This document shows positions 33,808 to 42,311 of a stretch of 64,000 nucleotides of DNA, in pieces. The position numbers and the translations under genes were made by a program. Below the pieces are notes generated by a model. It had not been told where the DNA came from. It saw nothing but the letters and a program-made list of their open reading frames with translations, and ran no database searches. The stretch lies in NCBI RefSeq assembly GCF_965222285.1, contig NZ_OZ244942.1, positions 3,100,001 through 3,164,000 on the forward strand, written 5' to 3'. Position 1 is the first letter of the stretch. Every line of letters begins with the position of its first letter. The stretch comes from Tepidicaulis sp002389665 (GTDB lineage: Bacteria > Pseudomonadota > Alphaproteobacteria > Parvibaculales > Parvibaculaceae).

Positions 33808-35205
33808 ATGACGGAAAAACTGACACTGGGCTGGGAAGAATGGGCAAGCCTGCCTCGCCTCGGCCTGCCAGCCATCAAAGCCAAGATCGACACGGGCGCG
33901 CGCACCTCCTCGCTCCACGCCTTTGCCGTCGAACCCTTCGGCTCCCCCGACCGGCCCCGGGTGCGTTTCGGCCTGCATCCCATTCCCAACCGGCCGGAAG
34001 TGGAAATTTATTGCTCGGCGCGCGTCATCGACCGGCGGGAAATCACCAGTTCCAACGGCGAAGCGGAAATGCGCTATATCATCGAAACGCCGGTCAATAT
34101 CGGCGGGCGCGAATGGCCCATCGAAATCTCGCTCACCAACCGCGAATCCATGCAATACCGCATGCTGATCGGCCGCCACGCTTTGATGAAGGAAGATGCG
34201 GTGGAGCCGCGCCGTTCCTTCATTCAGGGCGAGCTTTCCTACGATGTTTACAAACCGCAAGCCTCAAAGCCGGAAGTCCAGCGCTCGCTGCGCATCGCCA
34301 TTCTGACGCGCGAGCCGGAAAACTATTCCACCCAGCGCCTGATCGAAGCGGCCACGGCGCGCGACCATGTGGTCGAGCTGATCGACACGCGCCGCTGCTA
34401 CATGAATATCAACGCGTTCTCGCCGGAGGTTTATTACGACGGTAAGCCGCTGCCCCGCTTCGACGCGGTAATCCCGCGCATCGGCGCCTCGCTTACCTCA
34501 TACGGCATGGCGGTCGTGCGCCAGTTCGAAGCGCTCGGCACCTATTGCGTCAACACCTCCACTTCGATCGGCAATTCGCGCGATAAATTGCTGGCGCATC
34601 AATTGCTCGCCAAGCACGGCATCGGTATGCCCACGACCGCCTTTGCCTCCTCGCCGAAGGATTCGGACAATCTCATCGAGCTGGTCGGCCAGACACCCAT
34701 CATCATCAAGCTCTTGGAAAGCACGCAAGGACGCGGTGTCGTTCTGGCCGAAACGAAAAAGGCTGCTCAATCCGTGATCGGCGCTTTCCGCAATCTCAAC
34801 GCCAACTTCCTGGTGCAGGAATTCGTCAAAGAAGCCGAGGGCGTCGACATCCGCTGCCTGGTGGTGGACGGCAAGGTCGTCGCCTCCATGCGCCGGGAAG
34901 CTCAGACCGGTGATTTCCGCTCCAACTTGCACCGGGGCGGCTCGGCCCGCTCCGTGCGGATCACCAAGCAGGAGCGCGATGCGGCCATCCGCGCCGCCAA
35001 GATCCTCGGCCTTGAGGTCGCGGGCGTTGATCTCCTGCGCTCCAACTCGGGCCCGAAAGTGCTCGAGGTCAATTCCTCCCCCGGCCTGCAGGGGATCGAA
35101 TCCGTCTCCAACAAGGACATCGCCGATCTCATCGTCCAGCATATCGAGCGGCGGGCCCATCCCATCGTGCGCCGGCGCACCGGCCGGCGGGCCGCAGCAG
35201 ACTGA
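33808..35205 (+). CDS. RimB-like aspartyl protease fused to RimK-like ATP-grasp ligase
   Basis: A 465-residue fusion. Residues about 1-150 form a retropepsin-like/RimB (PF05618) domain with DTGARTSSLHAF and the flap-like RMLIGRHALM. Residues about 165-460 form an ATP-grasp ligase related to RimK: the ATP-binding TPIIIKLLESTQGRGVVLAETKKAAQSV, LNANFLVQEFVKEAEGVDIRCLVVDGKVV, and EVAGVDLLRSNSGPKVLEVNSSPGLQGIE. RimK adds glutamates to ribosomal protein S6, and RimB-like proteases remove them; here both activities would sit on one chain. ATG at 33808 is preferred over the TTG at 33790, which has no ribosome site. Substrate not proven. Confidence 0.9.
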   Translation: MTEKLTLGWEEWASLPRLGLPAIKAKIDTGARTSSLHAFAVEPFGSPDRPRVRFGLHPIPNRPEVEIYCSARVIDRREITSSNGEAEMRYIIETPVNIGGREWPIEISLTNRESMQYRMLIGRHALMKEDAVEPRRSFIQGELSYDVYKPQASKPEVQRSLRIAILTREPENYSTQRLIEAATARDHVVELIDTRRCYMNINAFSPEVYYDGKPLPRFDAVIPRIGASLTSYGMAVVRQFEALGTYCVNTSTSIGNSRDKLLAHQLLAKHGIGMPTTAFASSPKDSDNLIELVGQTPIIIKLLESTQGRGVVLAETKKAAQSVIGAFRNLNANFLVQEFVKEAEGVDIRCLVVDGKVVASMRREAQTGDFRSNLHRGGSARSVRITKQERDAAIRAAKILGLEVAGVDLLRSNSGPKVLEVNSSPGLQGIESVSNKDIADLIVQHIERRAHPIVRRRTGRRAAAD

Positions 35206-35234
35206 TCGATATTTAGGGTGAAAACCCAAATCGC

Positions 35235-35277
35235 TTGACAGACGCGACGTCAATCCGCCATAACTGACAAAATGTCA
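35235..35277 (+). promoter_or_regulatory. promoter and palindrome upstream of the flavin monooxygenase
   Basis: -35 TTGACA (35235-35240) and a candidate -10 CATAAC (35259-35264, 18-bp spacing), followed by TGACA-AAA-TGTCA (35265-35277) at the expected transcription start. The arrangement looks like a repressor-controlled promoter. Confidence 0.45.
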
Positions 35278-35296
35278 TAACTGGAGGATGAGACCC

Positions 35297-36826
35297 GTGA
35301 ACGCACCGGCCTATTTCGACGCGCCTGCAACCCCCGTCAGCCCCGATGTGGAAACCCTGATCATCGGCACCGGCTTTGCGGGCCTGTGCATGGCCATTCA
35401 GCTGCAAAAGGCGGGACGGCACTCCTTCATGCTGCTTGAAAAGGCGGAAGATGTCGGCGGCACCTGGCGGGAGAATACCTATCCCGGCTGCGCCTGCGAC
35501 GTGCCCTCGCATCTTTACTCCTTCTCCTTCGAGCCCAACCCGGATTGGAGCCGGATGTATTCGCCGCAGCCGGAAATCCAGCGCTATATCCGCCATTGCA
35601 CGGAAAAATACGGCCTGCGCCCGCATATCCGATTCAACACGGAAATGAAGCGCTGCGAATTCGACGGCGCAAGCGCGCTTTGGCATGTGCATACCGGCTC
35701 GGGCGAGGTCATTACCGCGCGCTATCTCGTCTCCGGCATGGGGCCCTTGCACAAACCCGTTTACCCGAAAATCGCCGGGCTCGAGACCTTCGAACGCAAG
35801 AGCTTTCACTCAGCCCATTGGGATCACGATTATGAGCTGACCGGCAAACGCGTCGCAGTAATCGGTACCGGGGCGAGCGCCATTCAGTTCGTGCCGCAAA
35901 TCGCAGGTAAGGTGGAAGAACTTCATCTTTTCCAGCGCACGCCGCCCTGGGTTCTGCCCAAGGCCGACCGCGACATGAAACCCTGGGAGCAGAAGCTCTT
36001 CAAAGCCCTGCCCTTCCTGCAGCGCCTTTTCCGCTCGCAGATTTATCTGCGCATGGAAAGCCGCGCGCTGGGCTTCACCGTCAATCCGAAGCTGATGAAC
36101 AAGATCGCCGAGATGGGGCGTAAATATATCGCCTCGCAGATCGACGATCCGGCTTTGCGCGAAAAACTGACGCCGGACTATATGCCAGGCTGCAAACGGC
36201 TTCTGATTTCCAACGATTACTACGGCGCCCTTAACCGCGCCAATGTGACGGTGGAAACGGACGGCATCGCTGAAATACGCGCCCATTCCATTCTGACCAA
36301 GGACGGGCGCGAGATTGAAGTGGATGCAATCATCTTCGGGACGGGCTTTGAAGCCGCCGATCCCATCAATCCCGGCCAGTTCATCGGCCCGGCGGGCGAT
36401 GACCTGCACGCCCATTGGGAAAAGGACGGGGCAGAGGCCTATTACGGCATTTCCGTCTCAGGCTATCCCAATCTCTTTTTCCTTTCCGGCCCCAATACCG
36501 GCCTTGGGCATAATTCGATCATCTTCATGATCGAGGCACAGGTGAATTACATTCTCCAATGCCTGGATGAAACGCAAAAGCGCGGTGCGGATATGCTCGA
36601 CGTGCGCCAGAACGTGCAGGACACCTTCAACGAAAAACTGCAAAAGGAAATCAAGACGACCGTCTGGTCTTCCGGCTGCACGAGCTGGTATCAGCGCGAA
36701 GACGGCAAGAACACAACGCTCTGGCCGAGCTTCACCATGCGCTATTGGCACGAGACGCGCCGCCTCCATGCCAATGATTATGCCTTCGCCAAGGTGCCTG
36801 AAAAAGTGATGCTCGCCGCCGACTGA
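35297..36826 (+). CDS. flavin-containing monooxygenase, Baeyer-Villiger/FMO family
   Basis: NAD(P)H- and FAD-dependent monooxygenase (509 aa). FAD-binding GTGFAGL (near residue 28) and NADPH-binding GTGASAIQ are the two Rossmann motifs; between them FERKSFHSAHWDHDY matches the Baeyer-Villiger/FMO fingerprint FxGxxxHxxxWP/D. GTG at 35297 is chosen over ATG 35288, because GGAGG lies nine bases before the GTG but is fused directly to the ATG. The substrate (ketone, amine or sulfide) cannot be assigned. A TTGACA promoter with an embedded palindrome precedes it and a strong terminator follows. Confidence 0.9.
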   Translation: MNAPAYFDAPATPVSPDVETLIIGTGFAGLCMAIQLQKAGRHSFMLLEKAEDVGGTWRENTYPGCACDVPSHLYSFSFEPNPDWSRMYSPQPEIQRYIRHCTEKYGLRPHIRFNTEMKRCEFDGASALWHVHTGSGEVITARYLVSGMGPLHKPVYPKIAGLETFERKSFHSAHWDHDYELTGKRVAVIGTGASAIQFVPQIAGKVEELHLFQRTPPWVLPKADRDMKPWEQKLFKALPFLQRLFRSQIYLRMESRALGFTVNPKLMNKIAEMGRKYIASQIDDPALREKLTPDYMPGCKRLLISNDYYGALNRANVTVETDGIAEIRAHSILTKDGREIEVDAIIFGTGFEAADPINPGQFIGPAGDDLHAHWEKDGAEAYYGISVSGYPNLFFLSGPNTGLGHNSIIFMIEAQVNYILQCLDETQKRGADMLDVRQNVQDTFNEKLQKEIKTTVWSSGCTSWYQREDGKNTTLWPSFTMRYWHETRRLHANDYAFAKVPEKVMLAAD

Positions 36827-36847
36827 TCGGCCAATCGATCACGAAGA

Positions 36848-36874
36848 AAGCCGTTCCTTGTGAACGGCTTTTTT
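36848..36874 (+). terminator. intrinsic terminator of the monooxygenase gene
   Basis: Perfect 9-bp stem AAGCCGTTC/GAACGGCTT, 5-nt loop and T run, 22 bp after the stop. Confidence 0.9.
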
Positions 36875-36900
36875 GTGCCCGCTCTTATCCCGTGAATTAT

Positions 36901-36915
36901 TTATGACAGTCATAA
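36901..36915 (+). promoter_or_regulatory. 15-bp palindrome upstream of the chemoreceptor gene
   Basis: TTATGAC-A-GTCATAA, perfect 7-bp arms, 76 bp before the chemoreceptor start. It shares the TGAC core with the palindrome upstream of the monooxygenase. Possible operator. Confidence 0.35.
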
Positions 36916-36991
36916 GCTGTTAGGGATCACCGCCTAAACCGGCGCTGTCGGCCAGGACGGATTTACGTCCGCTATAACAGTTCCGGGGTGC

Positions 36992-38770
36992 ATGACGATG
37001 CGTATCGACGTCAAGCTGCTGACCGTGATGAGCAGCGTTCTCTTTCTTCTTCTGGCGCTGCTGGCGGGAACCACGCTTCTCTTTCTCGACCGCATAACGA
37101 CGATGGAAGCGGCGCGCGCCGATGCTCTCGAAGGGTTGAATGCGCGTCTGCGTGCCGAGCTTTTCGATTTACAGGCTGCTTACCGCGCGGTGCCGCAAAA
37201 GCTGGAAGCCGATCCACTGAAACTCATGAGCGCCTGGATAAAGGAAACCCATGCATTCCAGGAAGAACAGCATGAGGGCCGCAGCGCGCTTTCCGCCCGC
37301 TATAGGGATATCGCCCAGCGGCGGGACTTGCGTTTGGGCCGCCTTGTCATCGAGGAGCTGGAAGGCAGCGTGCGTGTTTCCATGGGGATCTTCGAAGAAG
37401 GCCGATACCAGTCTTCGGCGCGCGAATATGCGTTGCAGGGCGCGCTCTTTGCGCAGGTAAAAGCGAAAGCCGAGGAAGTCTCGAATGCCATGGCGGACCC
37501 GGCCGCTCTCCAACAAAAAATTGGCATGCTCAATCTTGAAATTGCCGAAGACAGCCTTTCCGCCGAACAGGCCCGGGCGCAAATGTCCACCGCCCTTGCC
37601 GACATCGCAGAGGAAGCCAAAAAGGTGAACGGCACCGCCGTGCTGATCCGCTGGCTTTTGATTGCCTCCACACTCATCGTCACTTTTGCCGCAACCGCCG
37701 CGGTTTATTTCGCGGCCCGCCATATCGTCACAAAGCCGCTGGTCCAGCTTTCGGCCTGCGCGCAAAAGCTGAGCGCGCGCGAAGAGGCGGATGTGCCGCA
37801 CACAACCCGGCGCGATGAGATCGGCGCGCTGGCAGCGGCCCTCGATCATTTGAAAAGCGGCAATGAGAAGCGGCGGCTTCTCGAAGCCGAGCAGGAACGG
37901 CGCGAGCGCGCGCTGGAAGAAAAAGCAGGCCGCATCGGCGCCATGATCGCCGCTTTCAATGCGGCAGCGGCTGAACGTTTCGATGCCTTGAATGAGGCGG
38001 CAGGCACGCTGCACGGAACGGCCGAACGGATGAGCGGCCAGGCGCGCCAATCGGCGGCGCGCACGCGGGAAGCGGAAGCAGCCACGCAAACCTCCCGCAG
38101 CGCCGTTGAAAAAGTGGCCGGTGAAACCCGCACGCTCATGGAAGGGGCAGGCCAAATGGAAGGTCAGATCAATACATGCCGGACCCGCTCGGACGAAGCC
38201 GTTACCCGCATGGAAGCGGCGGGTGTGAAGGTCGGCACGCTCGGCCGGCTTTCCGAAGAAATCGGAGAGATCGTCACGACTATTGCCGCCATTGCCCATC
38301 AGACGAACCTTCTCGCGCTCAACGCGACGATCGAGGCGGAGCGCGCCGGTGAGCGCGGTAAAGGTTTCGCCGTCGTCGCGCGGGAGGTAAAAGACCTTGC
38401 GCTTCAAACCCGCCAGGCCACTCAGTCTATTGAAGCTCAAGTCGTCGCAGTGCAAGAAGCGGTGAGCGGCGCCGTGAACGGCATGAGCGGTGTCGGCACC
38501 GCGATCACGCAAATCGATGCCGCCCTCGATGCCACACATATTCTCATCGAAGGTCAAAACCGGGCGGCAAGCGGGATCAGCGAATTGATGGCGCAATTGA
38601 CCGAAACCGCTCACTCCTTGGAGCGCACGGCCATCGAAGCCAAGAACGATGCCGACGCGGCGGGCAGTGAGGCCGCGCGCCTGGAAGATGCCGCCGGAAC
38701 GCTGACCAGCCAATCGCGCCTTTTGCAGGACGAGACCGAAACCTTCCTTTCGCGCGTCGAGGTGGCGTAA
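36992..38770 (+). CDS. methyl-accepting chemotaxis protein
   Basis: A 592-residue chemoreceptor. Transmembrane helix 1 (about 10-32, VMSSVLFLLLALLAGTTLLF) and helix 2 (about 217-240) flank a roughly 180-residue periplasmic helical domain rich in coiled coil, so the ligand is unknown. A HAMP segment follows, then a long coiled-coil signalling domain whose hairpin tip is EIVTTIAAIAHQTNLLALNATIEAERAGERGKGFAVVAREVKDLALQTRQAT. No C-terminal pentapeptide for CheR is seen. Single gene, with no chemotaxis operon in the window. Confidence 0.93.
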   Translation: MTMRIDVKLLTVMSSVLFLLLALLAGTTLLFLDRITTMEAARADALEGLNARLRAELFDLQAAYRAVPQKLEADPLKLMSAWIKETHAFQEEQHEGRSALSARYRDIAQRRDLRLGRLVIEELEGSVRVSMGIFEEGRYQSSAREYALQGALFAQVKAKAEEVSNAMADPAALQQKIGMLNLEIAEDSLSAEQARAQMSTALADIAEEAKKVNGTAVLIRWLLIASTLIVTFAATAAVYFAARHIVTKPLVQLSACAQKLSAREEADVPHTTRRDEIGALAAALDHLKSGNEKRRLLEAEQERRERALEEKAGRIGAMIAAFNAAAAERFDALNEAAGTLHGTAERMSGQARQSAARTREAEAATQTSRSAVEKVAGETRTLMEGAGQMEGQINTCRTRSDEAVTRMEAAGVKVGTLGRLSEEIGEIVTTIAAIAHQTNLLALNATIEAERAGERGKGFAVVAREVKDLALQTRQATQSIEAQVVAVQEAVSGAVNGMSGVGTAITQIDAALDATHILIEGQNRAASGISELMAQLTETAHSLERTAIEAKNDADAAGSEAARLEDAAGTLTSQSRLLQDETETFLSRVEVA

Positions 38771-38776
38771 GGCGGA

Positions 38777-39868
38777 TCAGCCGAAAGAAAGAATGTGCCC
38801 CTCATCAGGCCGGATCGTGCCGTCAAGCGCGGCCTGATAGGTCGCGACGATTGCCGCTTCGCCTTTGCCTTCGCGCACCTTCATCCAGCCTTGCGCAAAA
38901 CCGGCAAAGGCGATCGAGGCTTCCGCTACCCGGTTCTGGAAACCGGCCGGACCCCAATCCTTCATGCGCTTGGCAACCTGGGTGGGAGCGAAGAAGAATT
39001 CCGGCTGCGGCCCCGGCAGAGCATCCGCGCCGCCCGCGCCTTTGTCCCAATGCGCGCCGCCCACAAGCATGCTGTAGGTCAGATCAGTGTCCAGGCGTTC
39101 ATGCACCGCCCGGCGCACATCGCCATTGCCGGCAATATCGACAAAGACGGATTTTTCTTTGTTCATATCGCCGATGCCGTCATAAAGCACCACGTCGTCA
39201 TAACAACCGAGCGCGCGTACGAAATCCGCATTTCCCGGCGAGGTGAGCCCCACCGTGCGAACGCCGCCATTCTTCTTCAAAAGAAAAGCAAGGCCGATGG
39301 AGGTCTTCGCCGAGGCGCTGGAAATCACCACCGCCTTTGCGCCGTAAAAATAATTATCGCGCAGCTGATCCTCGATCAGGAACGAGGTGGTGAAAAGCGG
39401 CTTGAAGAGCATCTGGAAAGCTTCCTGCGCGCGGTCGTAGGAGGGGTCCGCCGCGCAGCGCAGATACTGGTTATAAACATCAGCAAGCCCCTGCCGGTGC
39501 GCCGCCCCGTCGAAGAAAGAACCGTTCTTCACGTTCACGGGGCTGGCCTTCAAATGCGTGGACATGGGGAAATAGCCGTAAAGGCGCTCGCCTTCGGTAA
39601 TTTCCGGATGACGGCTCGCCGCGACCGTCGCGAACCCCCAGACCGGGATGCGCCCCTTAGTTTCATCGCCCGCCGGAAAGAACGACCAGTAAGACATCGC
39701 CTCGCCGAAAGCGGCATAGGTCACATTATTCGCCGTGAAAGCGAAATGCTCGACCTTGAGCAAGACCTCTCCTTCTTTCAGCGCATCTGCTGCCCCGGCA
39801 TCCGACGGGGTGAAGGCATGATCATGCAGATCGTTTTTGGAGACGATAAAATCTGTCGCGGCGCTCAT
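38777..39868 (-). CDS. DUF2855 family protein (MDR-like fold)
   Basis: A 363-residue protein of the DUF2855 family, structurally related to zinc-independent medium-chain dehydrogenases. VEHFAFTANNVTYAAFGEAMSYWSFFP, IPVWGFATV and the region YGAKAVVISSASAKTSIGLAFLLKK, which resembles an MDR nucleotide-binding segment, are all family-typical. No catalytic zinc ligands are visible. ATG at 39868 is chosen because GGGAGG precedes it and homology starts there. Convergent with the chemoreceptor gene, 6 bp away; monocistronic. Confidence 0.88.
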   Translation of the reverse strand: MSAATDFIVSKNDLHDHAFTPSDAGAADALKEGEVLLKVEHFAFTANNVTYAAFGEAMSYWSFFPAGDETKGRIPVWGFATVAASRHPEITEGERLYGYFPMSTHLKASPVNVKNGSFFDGAAHRQGLADVYNQYLRCAADPSYDRAQEAFQMLFKPLFTTSFLIEDQLRDNYFYGAKAVVISSASAKTSIGLAFLLKKNGGVRTVGLTSPGNADFVRALGCYDDVVLYDGIGDMNKEKSVFVDIAGNGDVRRAVHERLDTDLTYSMLVGGAHWDKGAGGADALPGPQPEFFFAPTQVAKRMKDWGPAGFQNRVAEASIAFAGFAQGWMKVREGKGEAAIVATYQAALDGTIRPDEGHILSFG

Positions 39869-39945
39869 CCGGTCCTCCCTTGGCTTTGCCCAAGCATGGC
39901 AAAGGGGCCCGCGATGTCCAGACACAAAGCCGTTCAAATATGCAA

Positions 39946-39979
39946 AACGCCCGGGCAAGGTTGCGGCCTTGCCCGGGCG
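39946..39979 (-). terminator. intrinsic terminator of the superoxide dismutase gene
   Basis: Perfect 13-bp stem CGCCCGGGCAAGG/CCTTGCCCGGGCG with a TTGCGG loop and TTTTGC on the minus strand, 27 bp after the sodB stop. Confidence 0.95.
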
Positions 39980-40005
39980 GTGCTGTCAAAAACGTGGAAT
40001 GGCGC

Positions 40006-40626
40006 TTAAGCGGCGAGCTTCTTACCCGCTTCCGTCGCCTCCAGCTGCGCCTCAACGAAGCTCCAGTTCACGAGCTTGTCGAGGAAAGTTTCCAGAAAAG
40101 CGTCGCGCTGGTTCTGATAATCGAGATAGTAGGCGTGTTCCCACACATCGCAGACGAGAAGCGGCGTCTGGCCTTTCAGATGCGGCGTTTCGGCATTGGG
40201 CGTCGAGACGATTTTCAGCGTGTCGCCATCCGCCACGAGCCAGACCCAGCCGCTGCCGAAGCGCCCGGCGCCGGCTTTGACGAATTCTTCGCGGAACTTA
40301 TCGGCGCTCGAGAAAACTTTTTCGATGGCCGCACCGATCTTGCCGGTGGGCGCACCGCCGCCTTTCGGGCCCATGCAGTTCCAGAAAAATTCGTGGTTCC
40401 AGGACTGCGCGGCATTGTTGAAGACACCCGTGTCGCCTTTCTTGTCGGCGGCCAGCAGAATATCGACGAGATCTTTGCCCGCATAATCGGTGCCGTCGAT
40501 CGCGGCATTCAGTTTCTTCACATAGCCGGCATGGTGCTTGCCGTGGTGAAATTCCAGCGTCTTGGCCGACATGGCCGGCTCGAGCGCATCTTTGGCGTAG
40601 GGGAGATCGGGGAGCGTAAAAGTCAT
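40006..40626 (-). CDS. sodB: superoxide dismutase, iron type
   Basis: Converts superoxide to hydrogen peroxide and oxygen, 206 aa. Metal ligands His27 (HHGKHH), His78 (SWNHEFFW), Asp160 and His164 (DVWEHAYYLDYQN) are in place. The AAQSWNH sequence with Gln74 points to the iron rather than the manganese enzyme. ATG at 40626 with AAGGAGG upstream; a longer open frame upstream lacks homology. A GGAAC motif about 25 bp before the ribosome site resembles an alphaproteobacterial stress promoter half-site, but the -10 spacing is poor. Confidence 0.95.
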   Translation of the reverse strand: MTFTLPDLPYAKDALEPAMSAKTLEFHHGKHHAGYVKKLNAAIDGTDYAGKDLVDILLAADKKGDTGVFNNAAQSWNHEFFWNCMGPKGGGAPTGKIGAAIEKVFSSADKFREEFVKAGAGRFGSGWVWLVADGDTLKIVSTPNAETPHLKGQTPLLVCDVWEHAYYLDYQNQRDAFLETFLDKLVNWSFVEAQLEATEAGKKLAA

Positions 40627-40808
40627 ATGGTCCTCCTTGTGATACGCATTGGGGAATGGACGTCGTTCCCGGCACATATAGGGCACGGACACGCAAAACG
40701 AAACCGTTGCAGCTGAAACCCGCCAGGACGCTTGCTTATGCGGCCGCAAAGGGGCGCGGCAGAGGGGGCGTGGCCGCCTTGAATGCAGTGAAGCGGAAAT
40801 GGCGCCGG

Positions 40809-41075
40809 TCAACCGGTCTTTTCATCGCCTGAAGCACCGGCATGGCGCGCACGGCGCACCACATTGAGCAACCTTTGCGGAACCGCCTCGCGCTCGACAG
40901 AAGCAGGCGTCTGACTGAGCACGCGGTGCTGCGCCCGCATCAGGGAAAACTGCGCCGCCAGCACCTCGTTGCGCATCAGCGCGGTTTCTACCGCGCGGCG
41001 CGCCTCCGGTGTATCCAGCAAACCGTCCAGATAGTCCCAAAGGTCCTGGTAGCTGATGGTGTGTGTCTCCGTCAT
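40809..41075 (-). CDS. anti-sigma-factor-like protein without a membrane domain
   Basis: An 88-residue soluble protein. The pattern SYQDLWDYLDGLLDTPEARRAVETALMRNEVLAAQFSLMRAQHRVL...VPQRLLNVV closely matches the anti-sigma domain of membrane-bound anti-sigma factors (YLDG.LD...R..VE..L......A......Q...L......VP.RLL), but it ends right after that domain: there is no transmembrane helix and no zinc-binding HxxxCxxC. It is transcribed away from the ECF sigma factor at 41758, with an RHH gene in between. Whether it binds that sigma factor is untested. Confidence 0.75.
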   Translation of the reverse strand: MTETHTISYQDLWDYLDGLLDTPEARRAVETALMRNEVLAAQFSLMRAQHRVLSQTPASVEREAVPQRLLNVVRRARHAGASGDEKTG

Positions 41076-41177
41076 GTGCCACTCAATACGTTTGGGCTAC
41101 ACGTCAGAAAACGTCAGGCAGCGCGGCCGGTTCCGTCTTTCGTCTCGGAAACGGCCTCATCTGGCCTCTTTTGCGCC

Positions 41178-41405
41178 TTAAACGGAATTGCCCTCGCCCA
41201 CGACGGAATAGTCGGTGCTGCGCGCGCGCTGTTCGGGATCGTCCAGATTTTGCGCGTTGAGGCCGCGGGCAATCAGCTCGCGAATGGCCGCAGCGCGGGT
41301 GGGAATACGTTTATCAAAACGCCATTCATCAATCAGATTGAGCTCACGCTCGTCCAGCATGACCTGCAATCTTTCGGTTCTGTGAAGTTTACGGTTTTCA
41401 GCCAT
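41178..41405 (-). CDS. small ribbon-helix-helix-like DNA-binding protein
   Basis: A 75-residue protein with ERLQVMLDERELNLIDEWRFDKRIPTRAAAIRELIARGLNAQ, a beta strand followed by two helices as in ribbon-helix-helix repressors. No toxin or partner of toxin-antitoxin type lies next to it. The C-terminal extension (DDPEQRARSTDYSVVGEGNSV) is probably disordered. ATG with AGGA nearby. It sits between the anti-sigma-like gene and the divergent ECF sigma factor, and may regulate either of them or itself. Confidence 0.75.
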   Translation of the reverse strand: MAENRKLHRTERLQVMLDERELNLIDEWRFDKRIPTRAAAIRELIARGLNAQNLDDPEQRARSTDYSVVGEGNSV

Positions 41406-41757
41406 CTTTCCTGTCCTGCCCGGAGCGGAAGGAATGCCCCGAACGACCCTTCCGCGGGAGCCTGTCCCGGTTATTCGTCAAGATGAGCCCGCCCGCACCG
41501 ACCCTGCGGTCACCGGCCTTTAGCCTATCGCAAAGGCCGGACCGGCACAACTTACTCAAAATACGTCAGTTACGCTTCCTGATCATTATCATCAATAAAC
41601 ACAAGATGCTAAAAATACACAACATGTATAAGTTGATGATACTACTTAACATGACAAAGTAATTCATGCGTTTTTACTTGAAGGAGATTTGAGGGGCGTT
41701 AGCCTGAAAAGCGTCGGAACGAGATAACGCGACAAACGAGAGAAGGACTTACCCCCC
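41406..41757. promoter_or_regulatory. divergent control region between RHH and ECF sigma genes
   Basis: About 350 bp with no gene. The half near the RHH gene is GC-rich; the half near the sigma factor is strongly AT-rich. It contains a Fur-like 15-mer (41580-41594, complement TGATGATAATGATCA), an ATACA-N5-TGTAT repeat near 41615-41629, a CTGACGT copy on the minus strand (about 41563-41569) and a GGAAC element (41716-41720) upstream of the sigma gene that could be its own -35. Confidence 0.5.
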
Positions 41758-42300
41758 ATGAAGAACTTCGAACTCGACGCTCTGGAAACCGAAATCCCTC
41801 ACCTGCGCCGCTATGCGCGCTCGCTCACGCGGGAGGTCACAAGAGCTGACGATCTCGTTCAGGACTGCCTGGAGCGGGCGATCGCCAAGCAGCAGCAATT
41901 CACCGCCGGCACGAACCTGCGCTCCTGGCTTTTTACGATCCTGCACAATGTGCATATCGACAATTGCCGCAAGCAGAAGCGCCGCGGCGAAACGGTTCCC
42001 GTGGAAGACTGGCAATCGGGCCTTTCCGTGGAAGCGCATCAGCACTGGGCCATCGAGCTGCGCGATTTTCAGCGCTGCTTCAATCAGCTCAAATCGGACG
42101 AACGCAATATTCTGAAGCTGATCGCTATCGACGGGCTGCAATATGAAGAAGTAGCCGACCAACTCGGCATCGCTACGGGCACGGTGAAAAGCCGGCTCTT
42201 CCGCGCGCGGCGCAAACTGCGCGAGCTGGAAAGCGCTGCCGCGCAGCGCTCCCGGTTTGCCGTGCATACAGATCACGCACCCCGGGCCTATGCTTCCTAA
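41758..42300 (+). CDS. ECF-type RNA polymerase sigma factor
   Basis: A 180-residue extracytoplasmic-function sigma factor. Region 2 is LRRYARSLTREVTRADDLVQDCLERAIAKQQQFTAGTNLRSWLFTILHNVHIDN and region 4 is LKSDERNILKLIAIDGLQYEEVADQLGIATGTVKSRLFRARRKLRELE. The C-terminal extension (AAAQRSRFAVHTDHAPRAYAS) is short. The nearest anti-sigma-like gene is at 40809 on the opposite strand rather than directly downstream, which is unusual for this class. Upstream DNA carries a GGAAC element with a poor -10, and a Fur-like 15-mer further up. Confidence 0.92.
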   Translation: MKNFELDALETEIPHLRRYARSLTREVTRADDLVQDCLERAIAKQQQFTAGTNLRSWLFTILHNVHIDNCRKQKRRGETVPVEDWQSGLSVEAHQHWAIELRDFQRCFNQLKSDERNILKLIAIDGLQYEEVADQLGIATGTVKSRLFRARRKLRELESAAAQRSRFAVHTDHAPRAYAS

Positions 42301-42311
42301 GAGAGCCGCCG

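Noticed and set aside
40640..40680. EcfG-type promoter for superoxide dismutase
   Set aside because: GGAAC is present on the minus strand, but the best -10 (CGTA) is 18 bases away and lacks the full CGTT.
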